Positions 15,373 to 24,071 of a stretch of 64,000 nucleotides of DNA are shown here, piece by piece. The first letter of the stretch is position 1. Every line of letters starts with the position of its first letter. Source of the stretch: Bog-159 sp963843255 (GTDB lineage: Bacteria > Acidobacteriota > Terriglobia > Bryobacterales > Bryobacteraceae). The DNA lies in the NCBI GenBank assembly GCA_963843255.1, contig CAWJJQ010000012.1:124001-188000 (forward strand), given 5' to 3'. Both the position numbers and the translations under genes were made by a program. A model generated the notes under the pieces. It was given only the letters and a program-made list of their open reading frames with translations, searched no databases and was not told where the DNA came from.

Positions 15373-17175
15373 CTATACCGAGAACGCCTGTACCGGGTCC
15401 AGGCGGCAGATACGTTCGAACAAGGCTTGCTTGGCCTTCGCGTCGGCCTGGATTTTCTTGCTGGACTGTAGCAGGAACGTGAGCACTCCCGCCACCATTT
15501 CGCGGTCCTCCCAATCCTCCAGCTTATGGTTTTCTATGGCCGCCGCCAGATCGTCGAGTAGTGGCTGGGCAACCGCGTCCTTGCCCGCCGCGATGGAGAT
15601 TTGCGCGAGCTGCAGCTTGCGCTGAAATCTACCGCGCCCGCTGCGTTGCCTCTCCAACTCGGTATGCAGGATTTCGAATGCCTTCTGCGGCTGCCCCTTA
15701 CGCATCGCGTCGGTGGCCAGGGCATGCGCGTCTACGAACTTCTTGTGCCAACCGCCGTTGAGCGAGCGGTCCATCTGCGGGAGGTTGGGCAACCCCGGCT
15801 TGGCCGCGGCGTCGGCCGGTTCCGTCATGACTTCCTTGATCCACGCCAGGGTTTCCGGATTCGCCGTGGGTGTTTCATCGGTCATGGTGGCTTCGAGCAA
15901 CTGGGGCAGATCGCGGAGCAGGGCTCGCAACTCCGACCGGATGGCGATGGCGATGGCGTCGTAGTCGCTTCCCAGGGCCACGCACGCTTCCACTACGAAT
16001 CGCTGTAGATCGAGCCAGGCGCGCCCGCACGGCATAGCCATTACGTTTTCGGCGGCTGACAACAACTCCGGCCACTTGCTGTTCACCGCCAGCGATTTGA
16101 TCTGCCGGCGAATTTCGGTTGGCGGCGCGTCCAGCACCGCCGGATCGGACGAAGCTCGCAACTCGCCCCACCGCAGGCCGCGCAGCATCAGATAGGGCGC
16201 CGGGCTGAATGGCTCGCGCTTGCGCAGGAATTGGGCCGCGGCGGCCACCGCGCCGATTGCCGCGCTCCGGTCGGCGGGTTCAGCCGTGACCTGCATCTGC
16301 GCAAACGACACCTCCCCGCCGGCCGCAGCCACCACGGGCACACCATCCACAACCGTCGCTACGGCTTCAGGGGTAACCTCGGGCGGCGGAACTTCTTCCA
16401 CCGGGTCCGGTTCGAATTCGCGCTTCTTCTGCAGAAAGCCGTGGACCACGTGCCGCACGTCGTCCAGGCCCGTCTTTAGTTTTCCGAAACTGGGGCCGGC
16501 GTCGCCAAATTTTTCCTGACACGCTTTGTCGAGCCCGGCCAGGACCTCCAGGCAAGCGTCCAGGCTTTTTTCCGATTCCAGGTAAAAGGCTTTGGGCGTC
16601 TCGCCGAACGATTTATCGAACAGCTCCGGCAGGATCTTGCCCTCTTTGATCGCTATATCGCGGGATGCCTTTTGCTCTTTGGTCTTGGCCTGGTCTTCGG
16701 GGATGATGCCGCGGGAGTCTTTATATTGGAAGAACGTATATCCGTCGCGCGTCAGCCCGACCTTCTTCACATCCACGTCGAGCCGCGAGCCGATCCAATC
16801 CAGCGGCGCGGTACGCAGTTCCGCGTCACCGTCCTCCAATTCCGGGAAAAGCGTATCCCAGAATGTGTCGACTATGCCCTTACACAGGTTCAGCCCGTCG
16901 ATCAGGCCTGGAATGTTTTTGGTTTTGAGGAGCGAGCCGGTAAGCCAGGCCGCCAGTTGCAGGTCCTTGGATTGAGTGGCGATGGCTTCCTGCGCGAGCT
17001 TGATGACCGTATTGTGATCGGCTACTTTGCGCTCGTGCTGCCAGGCGCCCTGATTCAGGTCGTCGTCTTCCCGCCGCGCCTCTTTGATCTTGTCGTAGAT
17101 CGGTGCGTAACGCAGATCCTGGCCGCCGGGTTTGTCACCCGGAATCGGTTTGAGTATGTCGTCACGAAGCGGCAT
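15373..17175 (-). CDS. tssA: T6SS TssA (ImpA N-terminal domain)
   Basis: TssA caps the growing sheath and helps recruit baseplate parts. The start is ATG 17175 (MPLRDDILKPIPGDKPGG) with GGAG upstream; a TTG three codons earlier is less likely. The ImpA_N domain occupies about residues 5-130, marked by GQDLRYAPIYDKIKEARRED and WLTGSLLKTKNIPGLIDGL. A Pro/Val-rich linker (about 260-290) separates it from a C-terminal helical domain (about 450-600) of the long TssA class. The product is 600 aa. It overlaps tagJ by 14 bp. Confidence 0.92.
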   Translation of the reverse strand: MPLRDDILKPIPGDKPGGQDLRYAPIYDKIKEARREDDDLNQGAWQHERKVADHNTVIKLAQEAIATQSKDLQLAAWLTGSLLKTKNIPGLIDGLNLCKGIVDTFWDTLFPELEDGDAELRTAPLDWIGSRLDVDVKKVGLTRDGYTFFQYKDSRGIIPEDQAKTKEQKASRDIAIKEGKILPELFDKSFGETPKAFYLESEKSLDACLEVLAGLDKACQEKFGDAGPSFGKLKTGLDDVRHVVHGFLQKKREFEPDPVEEVPPPEVTPEAVATVVDGVPVVAAAGGEVSFAQMQVTAEPADRSAAIGAVAAAAQFLRKREPFSPAPYLMLRGLRWGELRASSDPAVLDAPPTEIRRQIKSLAVNSKWPELLSAAENVMAMPCGRAWLDLQRFVVEACVALGSDYDAIAIAIRSELRALLRDLPQLLEATMTDETPTANPETLAWIKEVMTEPADAAAKPGLPNLPQMDRSLNGGWHKKFVDAHALATDAMRKGQPQKAFEILHTELERQRSGRGRFQRKLQLAQISIAAGKDAVAQPLLDDLAAAIENHKLEDWEDREMVAGVLTFLLQSSKKIQADAKAKQALFERICRLDPVQAFSV

Positions 17176-17872
17176 CGGTAGCAAACTCCAGCGACCGGAT
17201 CTCGAGCAGCGGTACTTCCTCGTCGTCCACGACGAACGTCTTCTGGCCTATAGGATACTCGTGACCCGCTTCGTCCGCCGCCCACTCGGTGGTGCGTCCC
17301 AGCCATACCGACTCGTCCTCCGACTTCCAGGAAAACGGATACACTACCGGAATCAGAACTTCGCCGATGTCGGTTCCCTTAAACGAGGGGCCCGTCATTA
17401 CGAACGCCGGGGACCACAGGGTATCGCGCAAACGGCGCGGCTCCCGCATCTCCATAGACGCGATGTGCTGGAAGGGAATCCAAAGATATGCGCCGGCGGC
17501 GAAAACTTCTAATCGCGCACCGACCGCGGGATCGGCATCCCGGATGGATTGGAATGGTTTGCCGTTGAGCTTCCCCGGGGGAGACGCTGCGGCAGGCACG
17601 CTGGGGTATTCCTCCTTGCGAAAAATCTCGTGCCGGGTCTTTTCCGCATGCAGCGCTGAGTAATACAAGACGGCGCCCAATTCAGCCTGGTGGCCGCCTT
17701 GCGACAAAACTCCCAACTGCTTTTCCGCGCGATCGTACTGGCCCGAGAAACACAGCAGTTCGAACAGGAACGTGCGGCTCCCGGTATCGGTAGGGTGATC
17801 GCGGAGGTGTGCCGCCAGGGCCACCTCCGCGTTGTGAACCTTCCCGGCATCAAGCAGTTGTTTAGCCGTCAT
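17162..17872 (-). CDS. tagJ: T6SS accessory protein TagJ (ImpE family)
   Basis: ImpE-family protein of 236 aa. TagJ binds the TssB N-terminus and in some systems helps ClpV reach the sheath. The N-terminal half is TPR-like helical (LLDAGKVHNAEVALAAHLRD, then LFELLCFSGQYDRAEKQL). The C-terminal half has the family's strands: AAGAYLWIPFQHIASME, PRRLRDTLWSPAFV and GEVLIPVVYPFSWKSEDE. Start ATG lies 14 bp after the hcp stop; the end overlaps tssA. Confidence 0.92.
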   Translation of the reverse strand: MTAKQLLDAGKVHNAEVALAAHLRDHPTDTGSRTFLFELLCFSGQYDRAEKQLGVLSQGGHQAELGAVLYYSALHAEKTRHEIFRKEEYPSVPAAASPPGKLNGKPFQSIRDADPAVGARLEVFAAGAYLWIPFQHIASMEMREPRRLRDTLWSPAFVMTGPSFKGTDIGEVLIPVVYPFSWKSEDESVWLGRTTEWAADEAGHEYPIGQKTFVVDDEEVPLLEIRSLEFATDAAS

Positions 17873-17886
17873 GAAGTCGTCGGCAA

Positions 17887-18390
17887 CTAGAATTTATCAG
17901 GCGCGGCCCAAGCAGCACTCAATGCCGCCAGATCGAAGCCCTTCGGCACGGCGGCCGCGAGCGTTCCGTCGTCATTCTCCGCCTTGTATGCTACCTCTAC
18001 CTGCTGGAACGCGAAGCTGATCGACTCCGTGGGATTTTCGCTGCTGCCCGACAACTGCTGGCTGGTGATCAGCGCATCACCCAAATAAATGCGGAAATAA
18101 TCCGCTTGCTTATCACCCACCGGCTTGTCGTACACAATATAGACCTTCGCCAAAATATTGCCGCTGGCACAATGGTCGCACAGCAGGGGGCTGGTGGCGT
18201 CCAGGACTTTCATGATGGTGAGATCCGAGAAGTTCGCCCGGCCCGCCTTGGCTTCCTTTCCGGATGCCCCAGCGCCGTAGGTCGACGTCTGGGAGACTCC
18301 CCAACTGAACGACAGAATGTCAATGAAACCGGTCTTGCTGGTGCTGGGGCCGGTGACCCCATCGACGTAAAGATATGCATTAACAGCCAC
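17887..18390 (-). CDS. hcp: T6SS inner-tube protein Hcp (TssD)
   Basis: Hcp hexamers stack into the tube that is fired by the sheath. The 167-aa protein has the typical opening (YLYVDGVTGPST, then FIDILSFSWGVSQ) and the core strands LTIMKVLDATSPLL, GNILAKVYIVYDK and the C-terminal ISFAFQQVEVAYKAEN. The start codon is GTG, with AAGGAG about 8 bp upstream. A 75-bp gap separates it from tssC, the largest gap inside the minus-strand run, so separate regulation of hcp is possible. Confidence 0.95.
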   Translation of the reverse strand: MAVNAYLYVDGVTGPSTSKTGFIDILSFSWGVSQTSTYGAGASGKEAKAGRANFSDLTIMKVLDATSPLLCDHCASGNILAKVYIVYDKPVGDKQADYFRIYLGDALITSQQLSGSSENPTESISFAFQQVEVAYKAENDDGTLAAAVPKGFDLAALSAAWAAPDKF

Positions 18391-18465
18391 GTTTAGACTC
18401 CTTCTCTTTCAGATAGTGACACCCCAGGGATGGTCGTTACAGCCGCCGGAAGCTCCGCGGCGTAT

Positions 18466-19953
18466 TTATTTTGCAGGGGCCGGCAGTTCAGCCACCAGCC
18501 GCAGCGAAACACTCAGTTCATCGAGTTGGAAGTGCGGCCGCAAGAAAGCGACTGCACGATAGACGCCCGGCTTACCGGGAACTTCGGAGACATCCACGCG
18601 CGCCTCGCGCAAGGGACAGCGGGCCTTCATCGCGGGAGAAGCGGTGTCGTCGGGTACTACATAACCGGTGATCCAGCGGTTGAGGAAGATCTCGGCATCG
18701 GTGCGGGACATGAAGCTGCCGATCTTGTCGCGCATCATGGCCTTCAGATAGTGAGCGAAGCGCGATACTGCCATGAGGTAAGGTAACTGTGCCGACAGGC
18801 GCGCGTTGGCATTGGCGGAATCGGTGTCGTACAGTTTCGGTTTCTGGGCGGTTTGCACACTGAAAAACGCGGCATAGTCGGTGCCTTTGCAGTGTACCAG
18901 GGGCACGAAGCCGAGGTCCGCCAGTTCCTTCTCGCGGCGGTCCGTGATGGGCACTTCGGTGGGGCACTTCATGGCCACGTCGCCCTCATCCGTATAGAAG
19001 TTGTGAACCGGCAAGCCAGTCACCAGGCCGCCGCCTTCCACGCCGCGCATCGCCACGCACATACCGTATTGCGAAAACGAATTGGTCATGCGGCTGGCCA
19101 GCGCAAAAGCCGCGTTCATCCACAGGTACTTGGAGTGATCGCTGCCATCCACATGCTCTTCGTAATTGAAAGCCTCCACCGGCTTGGTATCTTTGCCGTA
19201 AGGCAGCCGGCCCAGCGTGCGAGGCAGGCACAGCGCCACGTAACGGGAGTCTTCCGTCTGCCGGAAGCTCTTCCACTTGGCGTATTCGGTGGTGTCGAAG
19301 ATCTTGGCCAGGTCGCGGGGCGCGTCCAGCGAAGTGTAACTGGGAAGATTGAACAGGTCCGGAGCAGCCGCGCTGACAAACGGCGCATGCGCCGCCGCGG
19401 CTACGTTGGAAACCTTCTCAAGCAATTCGATGTCCTCGGGATGCTTACCGAATTCATAGTCGCCCACCAGGGCGCCGAACGGGGATCCGCCGAAAACGCC
19501 GTATTCTTCCTCGTATACTTTTTTGAACAGCGCGCTCTGATCGAACTCCGGAGCCCGCTGCAGATCTTTCAGCAGTTCTTTCTTGCTGACGTTCAGGACC
19601 TTGATCTTCAGCATCGTCCCGGTTTCGCTCTGGTCCATCAGGTACTTCACGCCGCGCCAAGTGCCTTCCAGCTTCTGGAACACCGGATGGTGCATCACTT
19701 CATTCAACTGCAGCGATACCAGGTGGTCGATCTGCGCGATACGCGCGTTAATCATCATTTCAGCATCGCGCGCTATCGTCATCGATCCATCAAGTACCTG
19801 GGTGACGAATTCTTTGATCAGATTCTTGCCGCGCTCTTTGGAAGCGGGCTCGACGCCGAAACGGCCTTCTTCGACGATCTGGTCCAGCAGCCCCTGCTCC
19901 TGAACCTGCTCGCTGGCCGCAACCGACGCTTGTGCGGTCTGTGGATCAGCCAT
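18466..19953 (-). CDS. tssC: T6SS sheath large subunit TssC (VipB)
   Basis: The large contractile-sheath subunit, 495 aa, as usual. Readable blocks are the N-terminal helix that contacts TssB (LLDQIVEEGRFGVEPASKER), the core HPVFQKLEGTWRGVKYLMDQ, the EYGVFGGSPFGALVGDYEFG segment, LPRTLGRLPYGKDTKPVE, and the C-terminal half with FAHYLKAMMRDKIGSFM and FQLDELSVSLRLVAELP. Start ATG overlaps tssB by 8 bp. The fusion protein at 32777-34174 is shorter and lacks this C-terminal half. Confidence 0.97.
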   Translation of the reverse strand: MADPQTAQASVAASEQVQEQGLLDQIVEEGRFGVEPASKERGKNLIKEFVTQVLDGSMTIARDAEMMINARIAQIDHLVSLQLNEVMHHPVFQKLEGTWRGVKYLMDQSETGTMLKIKVLNVSKKELLKDLQRAPEFDQSALFKKVYEEEYGVFGGSPFGALVGDYEFGKHPEDIELLEKVSNVAAAAHAPFVSAAAPDLFNLPSYTSLDAPRDLAKIFDTTEYAKWKSFRQTEDSRYVALCLPRTLGRLPYGKDTKPVEAFNYEEHVDGSDHSKYLWMNAAFALASRMTNSFSQYGMCVAMRGVEGGGLVTGLPVHNFYTDEGDVAMKCPTEVPITDRREKELADLGFVPLVHCKGTDYAAFFSVQTAQKPKLYDTDSANANARLSAQLPYLMAVSRFAHYLKAMMRDKIGSFMSRTDAEIFLNRWITGYVVPDDTASPAMKARCPLREARVDVSEVPGKPGVYRAVAFLRPHFQLDELSVSLRLVAELPAPAK

Positions 19954-20470
19954 TGGGTCCTTCTCCCTTCTTCATCTCGCCTTTGATTTTTTCCAGCTTT
20001 TCGGTGTTGCCGACGGCTTCCAGCAGCAACTCCTCCAGCTTGTCGTTGCCCTGCAAGCTGCCGCGCAGGTCCGAGAGGCGGGTGCGCAGATCCAGCAATT
20101 CCTTGAGCGGTTTCACTTGCCGCGCCACATTCTCCGGCTCGAAATCGTCCATGCTTTTGAAGTGCAGGTCGATCTTCAGATTGGGCGCTTCGGGCTCTTC
20201 ACTCAGCTTGTTCTCGACCGAGAAGGCCAGATGGGGCTTCATGCCCTCCAGCACCGTGTCAAAATTGTCGGGATTGACTTCCACGAATTTGCGGTCTTTC
20301 AGTTTCGCCAGAGGCTGCTCGGGTTGACCCGTCAGATCGCCCAAAACTCCCACTACGAAGGGGAGTTCTTTAAGCTCGATCGCCCCGCCGACTTCCACGT
20401 CGTAGGTGATCTGTACCCGGGGCGAACGCACCCGGTCCAACTTATGCTGCAAGCTCTCTCTTCCTGCCAT
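19946..20470 (-). CDS. tssB: T6SS sheath small subunit TssB (VipA)
   Basis: The small sheath subunit, first gene of the minus-strand operon. In 174 aa it shows RVQITYDVEVGGAIELKELP, FVVGVLGDLTG, the FVEVNPDNFDTVLEGMKPHL block, and the C-terminal coiled helix LDLRTRLSDLRGSLQGNDKL that interlocks with TssC. The ATG has GGAGG 5 bp upstream, and a near-consensus promoter lies at 20507-20535. Confidence 0.97.
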   Translation of the reverse strand: MAGRESLQHKLDRVRSPRVQITYDVEVGGAIELKELPFVVGVLGDLTGQPEQPLAKLKDRKFVEVNPDNFDTVLEGMKPHLAFSVENKLSEEPEAPNLKIDLHFKSMDDFEPENVARQVKPLKELLDLRTRLSDLRGSLQGNDKLEELLLEAVGNTEKLEKIKGEMKKGEGPNG

Positions 20471-20506
20471 GAACCCTCCACGGACGCAAAAAAGTCCGGC
20501 TCAGTC

Positions 20507-20535
20507 ACTATATTGCTACTACGTGGTTTCGTCAA
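20507..20535 (-). promoter_or_regulatory. Sigma70-type promoter of the tssB operon
   Basis: The minus strand reads TTGACG (20530-20535), exactly 17 bp, then TATAGT (20507-20512), followed about 37 bp later by the tssB start with its GGAGG site. Both hexamers match consensus at five of six positions or nearly so, and spacing is ideal. This suggests the structural operon can be read by the housekeeping sigma factor. Confidence 0.7.
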
Positions 20536-20576
20536 GTGGGGGCATCCTTCCTAGTACTTTCCTTGCAGGCGCCCAC

Positions 20577-22034
20577 TTACGGCAGCAAAAAACGCCGCTC
20601 CATCAGCATGCGAACCACGGCCACGCACTCGCGCTCAACGGTCCGCAGGTCGGCATTGACCCGTTTGGACAGTGCCCCGGCGAGTTCGCCAAGGGTGTGA
20701 TGTCCGTCCAGACCAGCCAGAAAATCGGCCACGGGAGGTTCCAGCCGCGTGTTGGCCGGAACACCTGCGATGAAGCGCAGTGTCATGCCTACGGATTGCC
20801 AGCGTCCGTTCACCTGCCGCATCTGCTGCTCCAGTTGCACATCCGGGGAGAGCCTGGGGCGCGCCGCCAGCATAGTCTCATCCGTGCGATGCCGGTCGAG
20901 AAAGTCCATCCCGGCGAAGGCCTGCCATACGGCCTCCCCTATTGGCCCGCCGGGATCGAGTGGCATCTCTTCAATGCGCACCCAGTTGCTGCCCGCGCGC
21001 CGCCGCAATGCCAGCCTTCCGCCATGGATTTCTTCGACCCTCCGCTCGCGGTAGTAAGTCAGCCATCGTGACAAGGCCGCTGGATCATTCTGCATCGCGC
21101 CCGTCTGCATGATGCGCTCCCGGGCGTAGGCCCCTGCCTCACGCGTATAACCCCGCAGTATCCAGGCGTCGCACCCCGACCCGGCGAGCCACTCCCGGAG
21201 GCGGTCCCGCCAGTCCTGACCGCGCACCTGCACCCACTCCAGTACCATTTGCAGGAATCCGCCTTCGTTCAGATGCCGCGGCGCTTCGCGTACAACTCTG
21301 CGGCAGTAGCCATCCAGTTCCATGTCGCTTTCGCAGTGGATCTGGCCGGAAGACGGCGTAACGAAGAAGGGCGGGTTGGACAGGATTAAATCAAATGTAC
21401 GGTTTTGTACGGTTGCGAACGTGTCGCCCGTGAGGCACTCGATATTGTCGATGCCGTTCAGCCAGGCGTTGAAACCGGTGAATTCCGCGGCGCGCGGATT
21501 CAGGTCCGTGCCCGTCACCTGCCCGCTGTGACCGGCCGCCATAAGCGCCTGAATCCCACAACCAGCACCCAGATCCAGCGTGGATTCGACCGGCCGCCGG
21601 ATGGTGAACTGATAGAGCAACCGGCTGGTCGGATTGGGCCACACGATCATTTCAGGCGACGGCGCATCCAGGCAAGCGGCCGTGTCGGACGCGAACAGAT
21701 ACTGATTGCGGGGCGTCAGCATGACTGCCGGCATCAGCCCGCTCTTTTCGGGAATCAGCATGCCTGAATCGACCAAGATCTTCAATATCGACTCCGGCGG
21801 CATGCCGCTCGGAAGATCGCCCGGCGCCGGCACGCCCAGAAAGAACCAGCGCAGCAACAGGTTCAACGTGGTCGGGTCGCGCACCTGCTCGAGTAAGTGC
21901 GGTAAGTTGCCGGCCATACTCTTGGGCAACTCAGGCAGAATCGCGCGACGCTGGAGTTCTTCCTGCGTGTACTGTTCGGCGGCGAGAAACTGGCGCAGTT
22001 GCCGGGCATCGCCGGCGGACAGGGGCTTGAGCAT
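20577..22034 (-). CDS. Class I SAM-dependent methyltransferase with NPPF motif
   Basis: A 485-aa protein whose middle is a Rossmann methyltransferase. Motif I is LDLGAGCGIQALMAAG (153-168), an acidic loop TDLNPRAAE follows, and motif IV is LILSNPPFF (217-224). NPPF/NPPY marks enzymes that methylate amide or exocyclic amine nitrogens, such as PrmC/HemK or RsmC. The N-terminal 140 residues and the C-terminal 200 are not recognised; the C-terminus may be winged-helix-like. It is divergent from the OGT-like gene and follows the T6SS operon on the same strand, but no link to secretion is visible. The substrate is unknown. Confidence 0.8.
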   Translation of the reverse strand: MLKPLSAGDARQLRQFLAAEQYTQEELQRRAILPELPKSMAGNLPHLLEQVRDPTTLNLLLRWFFLGVPAPGDLPSGMPPESILKILVDSGMLIPEKSGLMPAVMLTPRNQYLFASDTAACLDAPSPEMIVWPNPTSRLLYQFTIRRPVESTLDLGAGCGIQALMAAGHSGQVTGTDLNPRAAEFTGFNAWLNGIDNIECLTGDTFATVQNRTFDLILSNPPFFVTPSSGQIHCESDMELDGYCRRVVREAPRHLNEGGFLQMVLEWVQVRGQDWRDRLREWLAGSGCDAWILRGYTREAGAYARERIMQTGAMQNDPAALSRWLTYYRERRVEEIHGGRLALRRRAGSNWVRIEEMPLDPGGPIGEAVWQAFAGMDFLDRHRTDETMLAARPRLSPDVQLEQQMRQVNGRWQSVGMTLRFIAGVPANTRLEPPVADFLAGLDGHHTLGELAGALSKRVNADLRTVERECVAVVRMLMERRFLLP

Positions 22035-22109
22035 CGACGGGCCTACCCATCGTACCTTAATGGTCTCGAGCGGGGGACGTCGCGCCCATTGGCTATACTC
22101 AGCTTGATC

Positions 22110-24071
22110 GTGTCGCGCGCCCTCACCCCCGCCGAGGCCTTGGAACTGGCGAAAGACCTATGCCAGAGCGGAAGGTTGGATGATGCCGCCAGTCTGTGCG
22201 CGAAGATTCTCTCGGCGAACTCATCTCACTCGGGCACCCTCCATCTGCTCGGACTCATCGCACACCGGCAGGGAAACCGCTCCAGCGCGGTTGCATTGAT
22301 CCGGCAAGCCGCCGGCGCCGGGCCGGGCTTCGCGCCGGCAAACAACGATCTGGGCAATCTGCTGATGGAAGATGGCAAGACCGAAGCAGCCATCGCTGAG
22401 TACCGGCGAGCTATTCAAATCGCGCCGGACTTTCCCCAGGCTCATAACAATCTAGGCAACGCGTTTCAGATCGCCGGCCGGCTGGACGAGAGCGTAGCCT
22501 GCTATCGAAAGGCGCTGGATCTGGCGCCCGGATATGCCGAAGCGCATCGCAACCTGGGCAGCGCGCTGCGGCGCTTAGGCAGGCAAACGGAGGCGGTGGC
22601 CTGCTTCCAGACCGCGGTCTCACTGAATCCGGCCTATGCAGAAGCCATCGCGCAACTGGTAACCGAGATGAAGGCCGTGTGCGACTGGAGCCGCATCGAC
22701 GAACTCACCCGGCAACTGGTGGGCATCGTCGAGGCGCGGACCGCCACGGTTAATCCGTTCGTCTTCCTGTCGCTGGAAACCACCGCGAAGCAGCAGTGGC
22801 TGTGTGCGCGGCACTGGGCCTCGCAGTATGTCGATACCGGCCAGACCAGAGAACTGAAGCCACGGCCAGAAGCGCGCGCGGACAACCGGATTACGGTCGG
22901 CTATTTGTCGGCGGACTTCCAGGAACACGCCACGGGCCAACTCATCGGCGAGCTGTTCGTGCTGCATAACCGGGACCGTTTTCGCGTGATCGGTTATTCC
23001 TATGGCGCGGACGATGGCAGTGCCATGCGGCGGCGGTTGGTGGCTTCGTTTGATGAATTCGTCGATCTGGAGAAGGCCTCCCACGCCGAGGCGGCCGCGC
23101 GCATTCGCGCCGATGGCGTCGATATTCTAGTCGATCTGAAGGGATACACGCGCTATGCGCGACCCGCCATCGTGGCCTTGCGGCCGGCGCCCGTCCAAGT
23201 CAGCTACCTGGGTTTTCCCGGAACCATGGGAACCCCGGCGATAGACTACATCATTGCCGACTCATTCGTGATCCCGCCGGCCAACGAACCCTATTTCTCC
23301 GAGCAGGTGGCTTACCTGCCGGAATGTTATTCGCTAAACGACACCAGGAGGAAAATTGCGGATCGCGCCCCGGGCCGCCAGGAATGCGGGCTTCCCGAAG
23401 CCGGATTTGTGTTCTGCTGCTTCAACGCCTCGTACAAGCTGACACCGGTGATGTTCCAGGTCTGGATGCAGTTGGTGAAGGCCATACCCGGCAGCGTCTT
23501 GTGGCTTCTGGCCTCGAACAACGAAATGCAGCAAAATCTGCGCCGCGAGGCGGAGGCTTCGTTTCCGGGCGCGGCGGACCGGCTGGTGTTTGCCCCGGAG
23601 TTGCCCAATCCGGAGCATTTGGCCCGGCTGCGGCTGGCCGATCTCTTTCTCGACACGCTGCCCTACAACGCACACACACTTACTATCGATGCACTCTGGG
23701 CGGGCTGCCCGGTGGTCACATGCGCCGGCGAAACATTCGCGGCCCGGGTGGCCGGAAGCATGCTGTGCGCGATAGGATTACCCGAACTGGTCACCAACTC
23801 CCTGGCGGATTACGAGGCGCTGTCGCTGCGGCTGGCAGGCGAGCCGGATCGACTGCGCCAGGTTCGGGAACGCCTGGCGGTGAACCTCCGGTCAGCGCCG
23901 CTTTTCGACTGCCGGAGACTTACCGCCCACCTGGAGACGATTTTCGAGTTAATGTGGCAGCGCTACCAACAGGACGGGGAGCCGGCGGCCTTCAGCGTTC
24001 TGCCTGCGCCCCGTTCTCCTTTGCTCGCCAACCCCGATTCTGCTACCTTGGACTCCAATGCACCGGCTTGA
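22110..24071 (+). CDS. TPR-containing O-GlcNAc transferase-like protein (GT41, SPINDLY-type)
   Basis: The N-terminal 210 residues are tandem TPR repeats (for example AHNNLGNAFQIAGRLDESVA). The rest is the GT41 catalytic region: GYLSADFQEHATGQL (its His is at the place of the OGT catalytic-region His), DILVDLKGYTRYARP, LRPAPVQVSYLGFPGTMG, and the C-terminal DLFLDTLPYNAHTLTIDALW with GCPVVTCAGETF. Such enzymes move a sugar from a UDP/GDP donor to Ser/Thr of proteins. GTG 22110 is chosen as the start; TTG 22104 or 22089 is possible and no clear ribosome site decides. It overlaps tssK copy 1 by 14 bp, so they are probably co-translated. The target is unknown. Confidence 0.88.
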   Translation: MSRALTPAEALELAKDLCQSGRLDDAASLCAKILSANSSHSGTLHLLGLIAHRQGNRSSAVALIRQAAGAGPGFAPANNDLGNLLMEDGKTEAAIAEYRRAIQIAPDFPQAHNNLGNAFQIAGRLDESVACYRKALDLAPGYAEAHRNLGSALRRLGRQTEAVACFQTAVSLNPAYAEAIAQLVTEMKAVCDWSRIDELTRQLVGIVEARTATVNPFVFLSLETTAKQQWLCARHWASQYVDTGQTRELKPRPEARADNRITVGYLSADFQEHATGQLIGELFVLHNRDRFRVIGYSYGADDGSAMRRRLVASFDEFVDLEKASHAEAAARIRADGVDILVDLKGYTRYARPAIVALRPAPVQVSYLGFPGTMGTPAIDYIIADSFVIPPANEPYFSEQVAYLPECYSLNDTRRKIADRAPGRQECGLPEAGFVFCCFNASYKLTPVMFQVWMQLVKAIPGSVLWLLASNNEMQQNLRREAEASFPGAADRLVFAPELPNPEHLARLRLADLFLDTLPYNAHTLTIDALWAGCPVVTCAGETFAARVAGSMLCAIGLPELVTNSLADYEALSLRLAGEPDRLRQVRERLAVNLRSAPLFDCRRLTAHLETIFELMWQRYQQDGEPAAFSVLPAPRSPLLANPDSATLDSNAPA

